Part shown: positions 43,583 through 53,119 of the stretch, piece by piece
Position numbering within the stretch: position 1 is the stretch's first letter
Layout: every line of letters begins with the position of its first letter
Source: Halobaculum roseum
GTDB taxonomy: Archaea; Halobacteriota; Halobacteria; Halobacteriales; Haloferacaceae
Assembly (NCBI RefSeq): GCF_019880245.1
Contig: NZ_CP082286.1
Location: 2,064,521-2,128,520, forward strand
Reading direction: 5' to 3'
DNA length: 64,000 nucleotides
Notes under the pieces: generated by a model
The model's input: the letters and a program-made list of their open reading frames with translations, nothing else
What the model was told of the DNA's origin: nothing
Databases searched by the model: none
Translations under genes and position numbers: made by a program

Positions 43583-44353
43583 TCACGGCCGCGTCACCTC
43601 CGTCTCGCGGTCGGTGACGACGCCGTACTCCGCGTCGTCGACGGAGTCGGGCAGCGGCACGTCGCCGGCGGCGTACCGCGAGTCGAGGCTCGCGCGGACC
43701 GCGTCGCGGACGCACGCCCGCGCGGCGCTGCCCACGGGCGTCGCGCTCCCCGAGAACGCCGCGGGCTCGCCGTCGCGGGCGCTGCCGGCGACGACCGCGT
43801 CGGTCGTCGTCCCCGGGAACCCCGTCGCCGACAGCAGCGTCGCCGCCTTCGCCTCGGCGGCGACCGCGACGAGGTTCGCGAGCGCGCCGTCGTCGAGGCG
43901 CCGCGTCGTCGCGACGAGGACGTTCACCGTGCCGCGACCCGGGCGGTCGGCGGCGTCGACGCGGGGCGACTCGTCCGCTCGGGCGGGGACGCCGTCGGAC
44001 CCGTCGCCGCCCGCGACCGCGGCGGCGTCCATCGGGAGCGCCGCGGGGTTCGACACCCCCGCGGTCGCGACCGCGACGACCGGGCCGGCGCGCGCGACCC
44101 GCGCGTGGCCCATGTCGACCCCCGTCAGGAGCGCCGGGCCCGCGGGGTCGTCTCCCGGGCTCGCGAACCCGGCGGCGTCGAGCCGCCCCGCGACGTACGC
44201 GTCGAGGTCGGTCCGCTCCCACCCCTCGGGGACCGAGACGTTGTACGCCGTCGACGCCTCGGCGAACCCCCCGTCGAACCCCGTCGAGAGCCAGCGCGTG
44301 TCGGGGCGCCGCAGGCGCAGAACCGCCTCGGAGACGGCGGTTTCAAAGCCCAC
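43583..44353 (-). CDS. cbiZ: Adenosylcobinamide amidohydrolase
   Basis: The 256-residue protein contains STGFDGGFAEASTAYNVSVP and ALLTGVDMGHARVA, plus ATTRRLDDGALANLVAVAAE and TTTDAVVAGS, all typical of CbiZ. CbiZ cuts the aminopropanol side chain off adenosylcobinamide to give cobyric acid, letting the cell reuse scavenged incomplete or foreign corrinoids. GTG 44353 is the best start; it overlaps the end of cobD by 11 nt. Its presence with a BtuCDF importer points to salvage as well as assembly. Confidence 0.92.
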   Translation of the reverse strand: MGFETAVSEAVLRLRRPDTRWLSTGFDGGFAEASTAYNVSVPEGWERTDLDAYVAGRLDAAGFASPGDDPAGPALLTGVDMGHARVARAGPVVAVATAGVSNPAALPMDAAAVAGGDGSDGVPARADESPRVDAADRPGRGTVNVLVATTRRLDDGALANLVAVAAEAKAATLLSATGFPGTTTDAVVAGSARDGEPAAFSGSATPVGSAARACVRDAVRASLDSRYAAGDVPLPDSVDDAEYGVVTDRETEVTRP

Positions 44354-45356
44354 GCAGCACCTCCAGCAGGCGGTCGTTCTCGGCGGGCGTCCGGACCGCC
44401 ACCCGGACGTGACTGTCGAGCCCCCGGAACGTCCGGGCGTCGCGGACCGCGATCCCCGCGTCGGCGGCGCCGTCGACGACCGCGTCGACCCCGCGCTCGC
44501 CGACATCGAGCAGGAGGAACGGCGAATCCGAGGCGTGCACCCCGTACCCCGCGTCGGCGAGCGTTTCGCGCATGCGCTCGCGCTCGGCGGCGACCCGGTC
44601 GCGCGTCTCGGCGACGAAGCCCGCCTGTCGCATGCAGTGGGCACCGACCGCGAGCGCGGGCGCCCCGAGGTTCCAGGTGCGGCGGGCGTTCGCGAGTGCC
44701 TCCCCCCACTCGCCGGTCGCGACGGCGAAGCCCGCGCGGATGCCGGGCAGGCCGAACAGCTTCGTCAGCGAGCGGGCGACGATCACGTCGGATTCGCCCG
44801 CGAGCGACGGGCGGTCGGTGAACCCGAGGAACGCCTCGTCGACGAGCAGCGGCGTCCCCGCCGCCCGACAGTCGGCCGCGAACGCCCGGAGGTCCCCGTC
44901 GTCGTAGGCGTTCCCGGTCGGGTTGTTCGGGTTGCAGACGATCGCGAGCGCGTGCGCTGCGGGATCCGTCTCCAGCATCTCCGCCTGCGGGACGAACGCC
45001 GGTTCACCGCCCTGGAGGCGAACCTCGCGGGCGTACTCCCCGAAGCTCGGATACGGAACCGCGACCGAGTCGCCCGGGTCCACGGCGAGGTCGATCGCCA
45101 GCCGGATCGCCGCGAGACCACCGGGGGTCGGAATCACTTCCTCGGGGTCGCAGCCGACGTACTCGGCGGCCGCGCGGCGGTACGCCGCCGGCGGCTCCGC
45201 GGGGTACGTCCGCGCCGCCTCGAAGGCGTCGCGGTAGGCCGCCTCCGTCCCCTCGGGGATGTGCGGGTTCGTGTTCGCGCTGAAGTCCAGCACGTCGGGG
45301 TCGTCGCTGCTGCCGTGGGGCGTGCGCGGGGTGCCGCGCGCGGTGTCGAAGTTCAT
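44343..45356 (-). CDS. cobD: Threonine-phosphate decarboxylase (CobD)
   Basis: A 337-residue PLP enzyme of the histidinol-phosphate aminotransferase fold. NPNNPTGNAY, VDEAFLGF and SLTKLFGLPGIRAGF are seen, the last holding the PLP lysine. It begins with LDFSANTNPHIPEG, characteristic of the cobalamin branch. It decarboxylates threonine phosphate to aminopropanol phosphate, the linker of the nucleotide loop. It overlaps cobY by 4 nt and cbiZ by 11 nt. Confidence 0.92.
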   Translation of the reverse strand: MNFDTARGTPRTPHGSSDDPDVLDFSANTNPHIPEGTEAAYRDAFEAARTYPAEPPAAYRRAAAEYVGCDPEEVIPTPGGLAAIRLAIDLAVDPGDSVAVPYPSFGEYAREVRLQGGEPAFVPQAEMLETDPAAHALAIVCNPNNPTGNAYDDGDLRAFAADCRAAGTPLLVDEAFLGFTDRPSLAGESDVIVARSLTKLFGLPGIRAGFAVATGEWGEALANARRTWNLGAPALAVGAHCMRQAGFVAETRDRVAAERERMRETLADAGYGVHASDSPFLLLDVGERGVDAVVDGAADAGIAVRDARTFRGLDSHVRVAVRTPAENDRLLEVLRGL

Positions 45357-46051
45357 TGCTTGTCTCCGTGATCGGGAGTTGTCTCGGTTCGCTCGCGCCG
45401 CCGCAACAGCGCCTCGGCGACCCGGATGTCCCGCGGCCGATTCACGTTCACCGCGAGGCGTTCGTCTTCGACGACGAGGGCGGTTTCGTCGCCGTACTCC
45501 CCGTCGTCGTCGCCGACGACGTTCAATCCGGTCGGCGCGACCGTTCGGTCGCCCACCGTCGTCGTCGTCTCCTCGTCGACGCTGACGCCCAGCTCGCGCT
45601 TCAGCTCGACGGGGACGTACACCGACAGCGACGCGTCGCCGGCGGCGTCGATCGCGCGGTCGATGTCCCCGGCCGACAGCAACGGGAGGTCCGCGGCGAC
45701 CGTGAGCACCGGGCGCTCGACCCGCTCCAGCGCGTAACCCAGGTCGGCGACGTAGCCCTCGCCGGGGGCGTCGACGACCGAAACGCCGGCCGTCGCGGCG
45801 TCGTCGCCGTCGCTGTCGTCGGCACTATCGTCGCCGAAGGCGTCGCTCTCGCGGTCGCGGAGGTACGCCGCGGTCTCGGGCGCGTTCGGGGAGACGACCG
45901 CGTGGACGCGGTCGACGCGCCCGGCCGAGAGCGCCGCGAGCACCCGGTCGATCATCGGTTCGCCGGCGACCTCGACCAGCGGCTTCTCCGTGTCGGCGCC
46001 CACCGCCCCGAGGCGGGTGCCCCGCCCGCCGGACATCACGAGAGCGTCCAC
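45353..46051 (-). CDS. cobY: Adenosylcobinamide-phosphate guanylyltransferase (CobY type)
   Basis: The 232-residue protein starts VDALVMSGGRGTRLG, the nucleotide-binding signature of the archaeal enzyme CobY, followed by EKPLVEVAGEPMIDRVLAAL and the VADLPLLSAGDID metal-binding region. It forms adenosylcobinamide-GDP from the phosphate and GTP. An Asp-rich insert (about residues 72-82, DDSADDSDGDD) is a local low-complexity expansion. GTG start at 46051 lies inside the end of cobS (16-nt overlap). Confidence 0.9.
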   Translation of the reverse strand: MDALVMSGGRGTRLGAVGADTEKPLVEVAGEPMIDRVLAALSAGRVDRVHAVVSPNAPETAAYLRDRESDAFGDDSADDSDGDDAATAGVSVVDAPGEGYVADLGYALERVERPVLTVAADLPLLSAGDIDRAIDAAGDASLSVYVPVELKRELGVSVDEETTTTVGDRTVAPTGLNVVGDDDGEYGDETALVVEDERLAVNVNRPRDIRVAEALLRRRERTETTPDHGDKQ

Positions 46052-46824
46052 GCGATCACCCCCACGTGGATCCCGACGACGCGGGCGATCTCGTTCGTCG
46101 CGCCGAGCACGTCGCCGCTGACGCCGCCGAGGCGGCTCCGCGCCCACCACAGCGCCGCGGCGGCGACGACGCCGGCGGCGGCGAGGATCGCGATCCCCGG
46201 CAGGAGCGCCGGCCACCCGACGAGCGTGACGGGCGCGGCGACGACACCGACACCGAGCAGCGAGCGGGGGCCGGACTCGGCGGTCAGCGCGGACCCGAGC
46301 CCCTCGTGGGCGGCGTCGCCGAGACACACCACCGTCGCCGTCGCCGCCTTCGCGGCCACCTCGGCGGCGACCACGAGGCCGACGGCGGCGACGGGGGCGA
46401 ACCGAGCGAGATCGGCAAGCAGCAGGGCCACCGAGGCGAGTCCGAGGACGACCAGCCCCAGCGCCAGCGCGCCGCCGACGCCGAGGGAGCTGTCCTTCAG
46501 CACCTCGCGGCGGCGGTCGGCGTCGCCGTGGACGACCGCGGCGTCGCCCAGGTCCGCGACGCCGTCGAGGTGGGTGATCCCGGTGACCGCGTACAGCCAC
46601 GCGACGAACGCAACCGCGACCGTTTCCGTCGGGACGGCGGCGCCCCGGGCGGGCGCGACGGCGATCGTCGCCAACGGAAGCGCCAGCAGCGCGCCGATCG
46701 GGTAGCCGGCGGCCGGGATCGCCGTCGGCGTTCGGCGGAACGCCTCCCACGAGGCGTCGCTGTGACCGACCGGAACCCGTGAGAGGAAGCCGAGCGCGCC
46801 ACGCAGGGCCGCGAGCGCGTTCAC
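46036..46824 (-). CDS. cobS: Adenosylcobinamide-GDP ribazoletransferase (cobalamin synthase)
   Basis: The 262-residue membrane protein has six or so helices and the CobS motif GITHLDGVADLGDAAVVHGD with HGDADRRREVLKDSSLGVGG, the acidic catalytic loop. It joins the nucleotide base to adenosylcobinamide-GDP to finish the coenzyme. GTG at 46824 overlaps the stop of cbiB (GTGA); a GTG two codons earlier is an alternative. Confidence 0.93.
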   Translation of the reverse strand: MNALAALRGALGFLSRVPVGHSDASWEAFRRTPTAIPAAGYPIGALLALPLATIAVAPARGAAVPTETVAVAFVAWLYAVTGITHLDGVADLGDAAVVHGDADRRREVLKDSSLGVGGALALGLVVLGLASVALLLADLARFAPVAAVGLVVAAEVAAKAATATVVCLGDAAHEGLGSALTAESGPRSLLGVGVVAAPVTLVGWPALLPGIAILAAAGVVAAAALWWARSRLGGVSGDVLGATNEIARVVGIHVGVIAWTLS

Positions 46825-47828
46825 AGCCACGCCGCCACCCCCGCGAGCAGGAACGCCAGCGCCCCCGCGAGCGCGACCGTCCGGACGCCGGCGCGCGCCT
46901 CCTCGATCGAGGGAAGCGCCGCCTCGGGGTTCAGCGTGTACGCGTCGCGCTTCTCCAGTCGGACGCCGAGGGCAGCGGCCGCGGTCGCCATCGGCCACCC
47001 GGAGTTGGGCGAGGCGGGAACCCGCGCCCAGCGTCGGGCGTCGACCAGCGACCGCGGCGACCCGGCTGCGACGGCGAGCAACACGGCCGACACGCGGGCG
47101 GGCACCCACATAACCGCGTCGTCGAGGCGCGCGCTCGCGGTCCCGACCGGCCTGTCCGGGTAACCGAGCATCGAATCGAGCGTGTTCACCCCCTTCACCC
47201 ACGCAGCGGCGGCGACGCCGACGGCGACCGAGGCCTGCGCGCCGAGCGCGAACGCCAGCAGGGGCGCCACGAGGCCGTCGGCGAGGTTCTCGGCGGCGCT
47301 CTCGACGGCGGCGCTGCGGATCTCCGCGGCCGACAGCGACGAGGTGTCCCGCCCCACGAGCGCGATCGCAGACTCCCGGGCGGCGTCGGCGTCGCGGTCG
47401 GCGGCCTCGGTCACGTCCCGGGCGACCGAGACGAGCATCCGCAGGCTCGTGAGCGAGAACAGCGCGAGGCCGGCGACGACCGCGGTCGCGACGGCGGCGA
47501 CGCGGTCGTCGCCCGTGATACCGGTACCGCCCCCGGCGACGACGGTACCGCTCCCGGCGACGACGGTACCGCTCCCGGCGACGACGGTACCGCTCCCGGC
47601 GACGACGGTACCGCTCCCGGCGACGACGCCCCACGCAACCGCCGCAAATCCCAGCGGGAGGACGACCGCGGCGGCGACGCCGACGGCCCGGGGCCGGGTC
47701 CATTCGCGGTCGACCGCGCCGACGACGCGCCCGAACAGTGCGATCGGATGCACGCGCCCCGGGGGCTCCGAGAACCCCGCGTCGAGGGCCGCGGCCGTCC
47801 CGACGACAGCGAGCGCGGTCAGTCCCAT
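46821..47828 (-). CDS. cbiB: Adenosylcobinamide-phosphate synthase (CbiB)
   Basis: The 335-residue membrane protein carries SEPPGRVHPIALFGRVVGAV and SAAVESAAENLADGLVAPLL, then NTLDSMLGYP, hallmark CbiB segments. It attaches aminopropanol phosphate to cobyric acid. Uniquely, residues ~67-101 hold a repeat of VVAGSGT-type heptads, encoded by a 21-bp tandem repeat, inserted in an external or membrane-edge loop. The gene overlaps the HAD gene by 10 nt and cobS by 4 nt. Confidence 0.92.
   Translation of the reverse strand: MGLTALAVVGTAAALDAGFSEPPGRVHPIALFGRVVGAVDREWTRPRAVGVAAAVVLPLGFAAVAWGVVAGSGTVVAGSGTVVAGSGTVVAGSGTVVAGGGTGITGDDRVAAVATAVVAGLALFSLTSLRMLVSVARDVTEAADRDADAARESAIALVGRDTSSLSAAEIRSAAVESAAENLADGLVAPLLAFALGAQASVAVGVAAAAWVKGVNTLDSMLGYPDRPVGTASARLDDAVMWVPARVSAVLLAVAAGSPRSLVDARRWARVPASPNSGWPMATAAAALGVRLEKRDAYTLNPEAALPSIEEARAGVRTVALAGALAFLLAGVAAWL
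47523..47628. repeat. 21-bp tandem repeat (minisatellite) inside cbiB
   Basis: Four intact 21-bp units (47535-47555, 47556-47576, 47577-47597, 47598-47618), each GGCGACGACGGTACCGCTCC plus C, plus partial units at both ends. The unit length is a multiple of three, so copy changes stay in frame and alter only a VVAGSGT heptad array. Confidence 0.9.
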
Positions 47829-48538
47829 CGCCGTGCGACGACCGACGGCAGTTCCCGAAGCGACACCTCGTCCACGGCGACGAACCGCGCTCCCGCGTCG
47901 ACGGCCCCGCCGTCCGTCGCCGGGTCGTCGCCGACGTGGACCAGCCGGTCGACCGGGACGCCGAGCCCGTCGGCGACCGTCTCGAACGCCCGCGCGTCGG
48001 GCTTGCGCCGTCCGCAGGCGACGCTGGAGACGACGGCGTCGAACGCGGCCTCGTTGACGGCCGACCGCGCCAGCGACCGCGCGACGAGCCCGGCAACGCT
48101 GCAGTTCGAGAGGACACCGACGGGGTGCTCCTCGCTCAGCGCGGCGACCGCCTCGGTGGCGCCGGGGCGCGTCTCGACCGGACGGTCGAACGCCGCGCGG
48201 ACCGCGACGGCGGCGTCGTCGACGAACGCGCGCGGCTCGCGCCCGGGGTCGCGGCTCGCCAGCGCCGCCGCGACGTGGTGGTGCAGGGGGCGCTCGACGC
48301 CGTCCTCGTACTCCAGGTGCGCCTCGCGATACGCGTCGGCCCAGTCGCCGGGGACGGCGACGCCGCGCGCGCGCAGCTCGTCGGCGACGGCGGCGGCCGG
48401 GTCGTCGGGCGGCTCCACGTCGACGAGCGTGCCGAACAGGTCGAACGAGACGGCGGCGACGCCGTCGCCGGGTTCCCGGTCCGTCCCGTCGCCGCGTTTC
48501 CGGTCCGCTCCGTCGTCGACGGCGCCGCCGGCCCCCAT
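47819..48538 (-). CDS. HAD-superfamily hydrolase in the cobalamin operon
   Basis: The 239-residue protein shows the HAD signatures: SFDLFGTLVD (nucleophile Asp; DxFGT), LSNCSVAGL (motif II), CGRRKPDARAFE (motif III Lys) and VHVGDDPATD (acidic motif IV). It is a phosphatase-like enzyme with a cap. It lies between cbiA and cbiB with overlaps or 1-nt gaps, so it is a true operon member. No other phosphatase for alpha-ribazole or cobalamin phosphate is present in the window, so this enzyme is a candidate for that missing step. That function is inferred only from location. Confidence 0.88.
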   Translation of the reverse strand: MGAGGAVDDGADRKRGDGTDREPGDGVAAVSFDLFGTLVDVEPPDDPAAAVADELRARGVAVPGDWADAYREAHLEYEDGVERPLHHHVAAALASRDPGREPRAFVDDAAVAVRAAFDRPVETRPGATEAVAALSEEHPVGVLSNCSVAGLVARSLARSAVNEAAFDAVVSSVACGRRKPDARAFETVADGLGVPVDRLVHVGDDPATDGGAVDAGARFVAVDEVSLRELPSVVARRWD

Positions 48539-48539
48539 C

Positions 48540-49838
48540 TCAGATCGCCTCCAGGAACGCGTCGAACGCACCGCTCTCGGGGTGGACGTGCGCGTACGTG
48601 CCGAGCGTCCGGTGCTCGGTCAGGCCGTCCAGCCCGTCGGCGATGCCGTCGCCGCGGACCACCTCGAAGGCGAACCGGGCGTCGTCGGCGACATCGGCCG
48701 AGGAGTAGTGGAACTCGTGGCCGCGCAGCGTCCCGCCCTCGCGGGCGGTGAGCGTGTCGCCGCGGGCGCGAAGCTCGACGTGGTCGAGCGCCTGATATCG
48801 GTCGTGCATCCGTACGTCGGCGGGGAGCACGCCCGCCATCTCGTGGGTGTCGCCGTCGGCGGTCGTCAGCGTCTCCGAGAGCGCCATCAGCCCGCCGCAC
48901 TCGCCGAGGACGGGCAGCCCGTCGGCCGCCCGGTCCGCGAGGTCGTCGAGGGCGTCGCTGTCGGCCAGCGCGGGCGCGTGGAGTTCGGGGTAGCCGCCGG
49001 GGAGGTACACCGCGTCGCAGTCGGGGAGGGCGTCGCCGCGCGTCGGCGCGAACGTGACGACCTCGGCCCGCTCGCGTAGGCGTTCCAGCGTCGCGGGGTA
49101 GCGGAACGCGAAGGCGGCGTCGTCGGCGACGGCGACGCGATTCCCGGTCGGGGGGCGGGACGCACGCTCGGACGGCCGCGGCGGCTCGCGCGCCAGTCCC
49201 GCCAGCGCCTCGCTGTCGAGGTGGTCGGCGGCCGCATCGAGCGCCTCGGTCGGGAGCGGCGACTCCTCGCCCATGTGGAGCCCGAGGTGGCGGTCCGGGA
49301 TCTCCAGATCGGAGTTCGGCGGGACCCGCCCGAGGTAGGCCATCGCGTCGGGCAGCGCCTCGCGGACGCCCCGCTCGTGGCGGCCGCCGTGGGCGCGCTG
49401 GGCGATCACGCCCGCGACCTCGATGTCGCGGCCGGCGTGGGCGGCGTACTCGCGAAAGCCCAGTGCCGTCGCGGCGACGCTCTCCATCCCCGCGCTCGCG
49501 TCGACGACGAGCACGACCGGCAGATCGAGGAGGTCGGCGACCATCGCGGTGCTCGACCCGTCGCCGTCGTACAGGCCCATCACGCCCTCGACCACGCACA
49601 GGTCGCCCTCGCCGCGATGGTAGTTCCGCCGGAGGCCCGCCTCGCCCTGCATCCAGGCGTCGAGCGTCCGCGAGGGGGTGCCGGCGACGCGCTCGTGATG
49701 GCTCGGGTCGATGAAGTCCGGGCCGGTCTTCGCCGGCTGGACCGCGTATCCGGCGTCGTCGAGCGCCCGGATCGCTGCGAGCGTCGCGACGGTTTTGCCC
49801 ACGCCGGAGGCGGTGCCGCCGAGGACGAACCCCCTCAT
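48540..49838 (-). CDS. cbiA: Cobyrinic acid a,c-diamide synthase
   Basis: The 432-residue amidotransferase has [20 protein letters not shown] (ATP loop), [15 protein letters not shown] and [10 protein letters not shown] in the N-terminal half, then a glutamine-amidotransferase domain with the Cys in [17 protein letters not shown] and HxE near [10 protein letters not shown]. It amidates the a and c positions of cobyrinic acid. It overlaps cobT by 4 nt. Confidence 0.94.
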   Translation of the reverse strand: MRGFVLGGTASGVGKTVATLAAIRALDDAGYAVQPAKTGPDFIDPSHHERVAGTPSRTLDAWMQGEAGLRRNYHRGEGDLCVVEGVMGLYDGDGSSTAMVADLLDLPVVLVVDASAGMESVAATALGFREYAAHAGRDIEVAGVIAQRAHGGRHERGVREALPDAMAYLGRVPPNSDLEIPDRHLGLHMGEESPLPTEALDAAADHLDSEALAGLAREPPRPSERASRPPTGNRVAVADDAAFAFRYPATLERLRERAEVVTFAPTRGDALPDCDAVYLPGGYPELHAPALADSDALDDLADRAADGLPVLGECGGLMALSETLTTADGDTHEMAGVLPADVRMHDRYQALDHVELRARGDTLTAREGGTLRGHEFHYSSADVADDARFAFEVVRGDGIADGLDGLTEHRTLGTYAHVHPESGAFDAFLEAI

Positions 49839-50893
49839 CGCTCGGGCTCCGGAGCCTCGGATGTCGCTGTCCCCCCACCCGACGCGTCCTCTCCCGGCTC
49901 GCGGCCGGCGAGCAGGCGGTCGTACACGTCGACGATCCGCTCGCGGAGGTCGGCCATCGACGCCGCGGCCGACTCGTCGACGAGGCGAAGCGCCCCGCCC
50001 ATGCCGACGCCCTCCTTCGCCTCGCCGGCGACGTACGCGTCCATCGCGGGGTGCTCGACCGCGTCGAATCCGGGGTCCGTGACGGTCAGGTCGACGCCCA
50101 GCGAATCGGTGAGCCCCGCGATCCCCGCGGAGTCGTCGGCGGCGACGAACGACGTGGTCGCGAGCGTCAGCGGGGCGTCGACGCCCGCGTGGCGGACCAG
50201 CGCCGCGGCCGCCGCGAGTTGCGTCCCGCCCGCCAGCGTCACCGTGGTACCGGACTCGACGGCGCCGACGGTCAGGCCGGCGACGGCCGCGAGCACGGGA
50301 TCGCCGACGGCCGCGACCGCCCGAAGGGGGTCGCCCGCGGCGTCGCCGGGGGCGAGCCCGCTCTCGTCGAGCCCCTCGGCGACGACCCGCCGCTTCAAGT
50401 CGAGGGGGTTCTCCGGCAGCGACGACGACACCGACGGCTCCTCCCCGAGCGCCCGGAGGACGCCGAGGGCGGTCGTCGTCCCCCCGGGGATCGTCTCGCC
50501 GATCACGAGGCGGTCGTCGGGGAGCGCGGCCCCGAGTTCGCGCGCTCGTTCGTACGTCTCCTCGGCATCGGGAACCGCCGTGGGCTCTCGCACGTCCGCG
50601 CCGGGCCCGTTCCCCACGTCGATCGCTGGCGACCCGGTCCGACCCGCGATCCCGGCGTCGACGCAAACCACGTCGAACCCGAGCAGTTCCCGCGCGGCGC
50701 GCGTCGCCACCGCGGGGGTCGGACAGCCGCTCGGACTCACGGGGACGACCGGCGCGAGCGTCGGCTCGCCGTGGGTCACGATGTCCAGGTCCGCGCCGGG
50801 GGTGTGACGCATCAGCTCCGGGTCGGCGCCGGCGGCGCTGATCCCCGGAACATCCGCGGTCTCGGTCGTTCCGGCGACGAGGACGACTCTCAC
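49835..50893 (-). CDS. cobT: Nicotinate mononucleotide-dependent phosphoribosyltransferase (CobT)
   Basis: A 352-residue protein of the archaeal CobT branch. [20 protein letters not shown] and [20 protein letters not shown] are the phosphate- and base-binding segments; [18 protein letters not shown] lies near the C-terminal catalytic region. It makes alpha-ribazole phosphate from the lower-ligand base. It is the first gene of the operon; the 144-nt gap to btuD likely holds the operon promoter. The C-terminal ~25 residues are a variable tail. Confidence 0.92.
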   Translation of the reverse strand: MRVVLVAGTTETADVPGISAAGADPELMRHTPGADLDIVTHGEPTLAPVVPVSPSGCPTPAVATRAARELLGFDVVCVDAGIAGRTGSPAIDVGNGPGADVREPTAVPDAEETYERARELGAALPDDRLVIGETIPGGTTTALGVLRALGEEPSVSSSLPENPLDLKRRVVAEGLDESGLAPGDAAGDPLRAVAAVGDPVLAAVAGLTVGAVESGTTVTLAGGTQLAAAAALVRHAGVDAPLTLATTSFVAADDSAGIAGLTDSLGVDLTVTDPGFDAVEHPAMDAYVAGEAKEGVGMGGALRLVDESAAASMADLRERIVDVYDRLLAGREPGEDASGGGTATSEAPEPER

Positions 50894-51037
50894 GTGCGCC
50901 CCGCCCCCGCGCTCCGGTGTGTCCTCGCCGCGCCCGGTCGGCGGCCGGTCGTCGATGACTGCTGCATGCCCGTACGAGACACGGCGCCCGGCATAACAAT
51001 TGTGAGTGCGCTAGGACAAGTTCGCTTGACCGGGTCG

Positions 51038-51922
51038 CTACGGGTCCTCCTCGCGCAGCGCCGTCACCATCGGCGAGCCGACCGCGGGGTCGTCGTTGAC
51101 GGCCGCGCGGACGCCGAACGCCTCCGCGAGCGCGTCGTCCGAGAGCACCTCGCGTGGGGTTCCGGACGCCCGGACTTCGCCGCCCGCGAGCAACACGAGC
51201 CGGTCGCACACCCGCGCAGCGAGGTTCAGGTCGTGGATCGCCGCGAGCGCGGCCTTGCCGTCGTCGACGGCCTCCCGGACGAGTTCGAGCGTCCGGATCT
51301 GGTGGTTGATGTCGAGGCTGGCGGTCGGCTCGTCCAGCAGGAGGCCGGGCGTCTCGGCGGCCAGCGCACGGGCGAACAGCACGCGCTGGCGCTCGCCGCC
51401 CGACAGCGTCGTCACCGACCGATCGGCGAACTCCGCCACCTCCGCGCGCTCCATCGCCCGGCGGACCGCCTCGCGGTCGGCCTCGGTGGTCGTCCCGAAC
51501 CGAGAGACGTACGCGGTCCGGCCCATCTCGACGACCGATTCGACGGGGAACTCGAACGCCGTGTTCGTCTCCTGCGGGACCGTGGCGACGCGACGGGCCA
51601 CCTCCCGTTGGGACAGTTCCCGGCGGTCGGTGCCGGCCAGCTCGACGGCGCCGCCGTCGATCCCGAGGGTGCCGTTGCACGCGGCGACGAGCGTCGTCTT
51701 GCCGGCGCCGTTGGGACCGACGAGGCCGACGAGTTCGCCCCGGTCGACCGACAGGGAGACGCCGTCGAGCACGCGCTCGCCCCCGCGTGAGACGACGAGG
51801 TCGCGGACGGCGATCATCGGGGGCTCGTTGTCGTGGTCTCGGTCCTGATCGCCGTGATCGCGGGCGTCCCGGCTCGCGTCGCCGTCGCGTGGGTCGTCGC
51901 CGGCGTCCTCGCGTCCGCTCAC
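51038..51922 (-). CDS. btuD: Corrinoid ABC transporter ATP-binding protein
   Basis: The 294-residue ATPase has Walker [18 protein letters not shown]-loop PQETNTAF, signature [15 protein letters not shown] and Walker [12 protein letters not shown], followed by the switch His (AAIHDLNL). It is of the FecE/BtuD type. The first ~35 residues are a charged extension, so an inner ATG before [12 protein letters not shown] (about 51817) could be the real start. The GTG start overlaps the btuC stop. It powers uptake with the BtuC and BtuF proteins next to it. Confidence 0.92.
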   Translation of the reverse strand: MSGREDAGDDPRDGDASRDARDHGDQDRDHDNEPPMIAVRDLVVSRGGERVLDGVSLSVDRGELVGLVGPNGAGKTTLVAACNGTLGIDGGAVELAGTDRRELSQREVARRVATVPQETNTAFEFPVESVVEMGRTAYVSRFGTTTEADREAVRRAMERAEVAEFADRSVTTLSGGERQRVLFARALAAETPGLLLDEPTASLDINHQIRTLELVREAVDDGKAALAAIHDLNLAARVCDRLVLLAGGEVRASGTPREVLSDDALAEAFGVRAAVNDDPAVGSPMVTALREEDP

Positions 51923-53061
51923 AGGTCGTACACCTCACGGGTGCGAAGCAGGTACAGGAAGAAGGGCGCGCCGGCGGCGGCCGTCACGATGCCGACGGGG
52001 AGCTCGGCGACGCCCGAGCGCGCGAACGTGTCAGCGGCGACGAGGAAGCTCCCGCCCGCGAGCGCGCTCGTCGGCAGCAGCACCCGGTGATCCGGCCCGA
52101 CGACCAGCCGGACGCCGTGGGGGACGATGAGGCCGACGAAGCCGATGACGCCCGAGACGGCGACTGCCGCGCCGGTCAGGACCGACGAGACGGCCAGCAG
52201 GACGCGCTTGCTCCGCTCGGCGTCGACGCCGAGGGCGACGGCGTCGGTCTCCCCGAGCAGGAGGACGTTCAGGTCGCGGGCGTACGCGAACAACACGAGC
52301 GTCAGGAGGGGGACGACCACGGCCGCGGCGGTCACCTCCGCCCAGTTCGCGCCGCTGAGGTGGCCCATCAGCCAGTACGTCACCTGCCGGATCGACTCCC
52401 CCGAGTGGAGGAGGAGATACGAGACGACGGCGCCGAGGAACGTCTGGACGGCGACGCCCGCGAGCAACAGCGTCGCCACGGGCGTCCGGCCGTCGCGGCT
52501 CGCGATGAGGTAGACGCCGAACCCGGCCGCCAGCGCGCCGCAGAAGGCGGCGATCTGGAGGCCGGCGCCGTCGGCGAGCAGCGGCCGGAGCGGCCCGAGC
52601 AGCGCGAGCAGCGACGCGGGGGCGACGATCCACGAGACGGCGCCGACGGCCGCCCCCGAGGAGACGCCGATGATCCCCGGGTCGGCCATCGGGTTGCGGA
52701 AGAAGCCCTGCATCACCGTGCCGGCGGACGCGAGGCCGACGCCGACGAACGCCGCCAGCAGGATCCGCGGGAGGCGAACCCGCATCACGATCGCCTCGTG
52801 CGTCTCCGAGACCGGGAACGCGAACGGGTGGGCGAACTCGACGCGGAGGGGGAGGCCGGCGGTCAGCGGACCGCCACCCCCGGCGGCGGTCGTGGCCCAC
52901 TCGACGCCCACCGGCACCGCGACGGCGTTGACGACGACGGCCACGACCGTCCTGGCGGGGACCGACACCGGGCCGATGCCCGCGCTCACCGTCACGACCG
53001 CGACGAGGAGCGCGAACAGGAGGGTCGAGTAGCCGGCGGCGCGGCGCAGGACGGGTGTCAC
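51919..53061 (-). CDS. btuC: Corrinoid ABC transporter permease
   Basis: The 380-residue protein has about ten helices of the FecCD/BtuC family with the conserved [17 protein letters not shown] start ([20 protein letters not shown]), [20 protein letters not shown] and [20 protein letters not shown]. It begins at GTG 53061, 58 nt from the divergent btuF start. With btuD and the BtuF-like protein it forms a corrinoid (or siderophore-like) importer; the cobalamin setting favours corrinoids. Confidence 0.92.
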   Translation of the reverse strand: MTPVLRRAAGYSTLLFALLVAVVTVSAGIGPVSVPARTVVAVVVNAVAVPVGVEWATTAAGGGGPLTAGLPLRVEFAHPFAFPVSETHEAIVMRVRLPRILLAAFVGVGLASAGTVMQGFFRNPMADPGIIGVSSGAAVGAVSWIVAPASLLALLGPLRPLLADGAGLQIAAFCGALAAGFGVYLIASRDGRTPVATLLLAGVAVQTFLGAVVSYLLLHSGESIRQVTYWLMGHLSGANWAEVTAAAVVVPLLTLVLFAYARDLNVLLLGETDAVALGVDAERSKRVLLAVSSVLTGAAVAVSGVIGFVGLIVPHGVRLVVGPDHRVLLPTSALAGGSFLVAADTFARSGVAELPVGIVTAAAGAPFFLYLLRTREVYDL

Positions 53062-53119
53062 GATCTAAAGGCTGCTTTCATTAGGCAAATATTTATTGTC
53101 TTGTCCGCTGGCTGCAGAC
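53062..53119. promoter_or_regulatory. 58-bp divergent btuC/btuF promoter region
   Basis: The short gap contains an AT-rich core, AAATATTTATTG (53087-53098), giving a TATA box 23-28 nt before GTG 53120, consistent with a leaderless btuF message. On the minus strand a weaker AT-rich stretch serves btuC. There is no room for a cobalamin riboswitch. Confidence 0.55.

Noticed and set aside
47523..47628. CRISPR array
   Set aside because: The 21-bp units are contiguous without spacers and are in frame inside cbiB; it is a coding tandem repeat.
50894..51037. Cobalamin riboswitch before cobT or btuF
   Set aside because: No B12-box-like conserved sequence or room for the large fold is seen in 50894-51037 or 53062-53119; archaeal cobalamin riboswitches are also rare.
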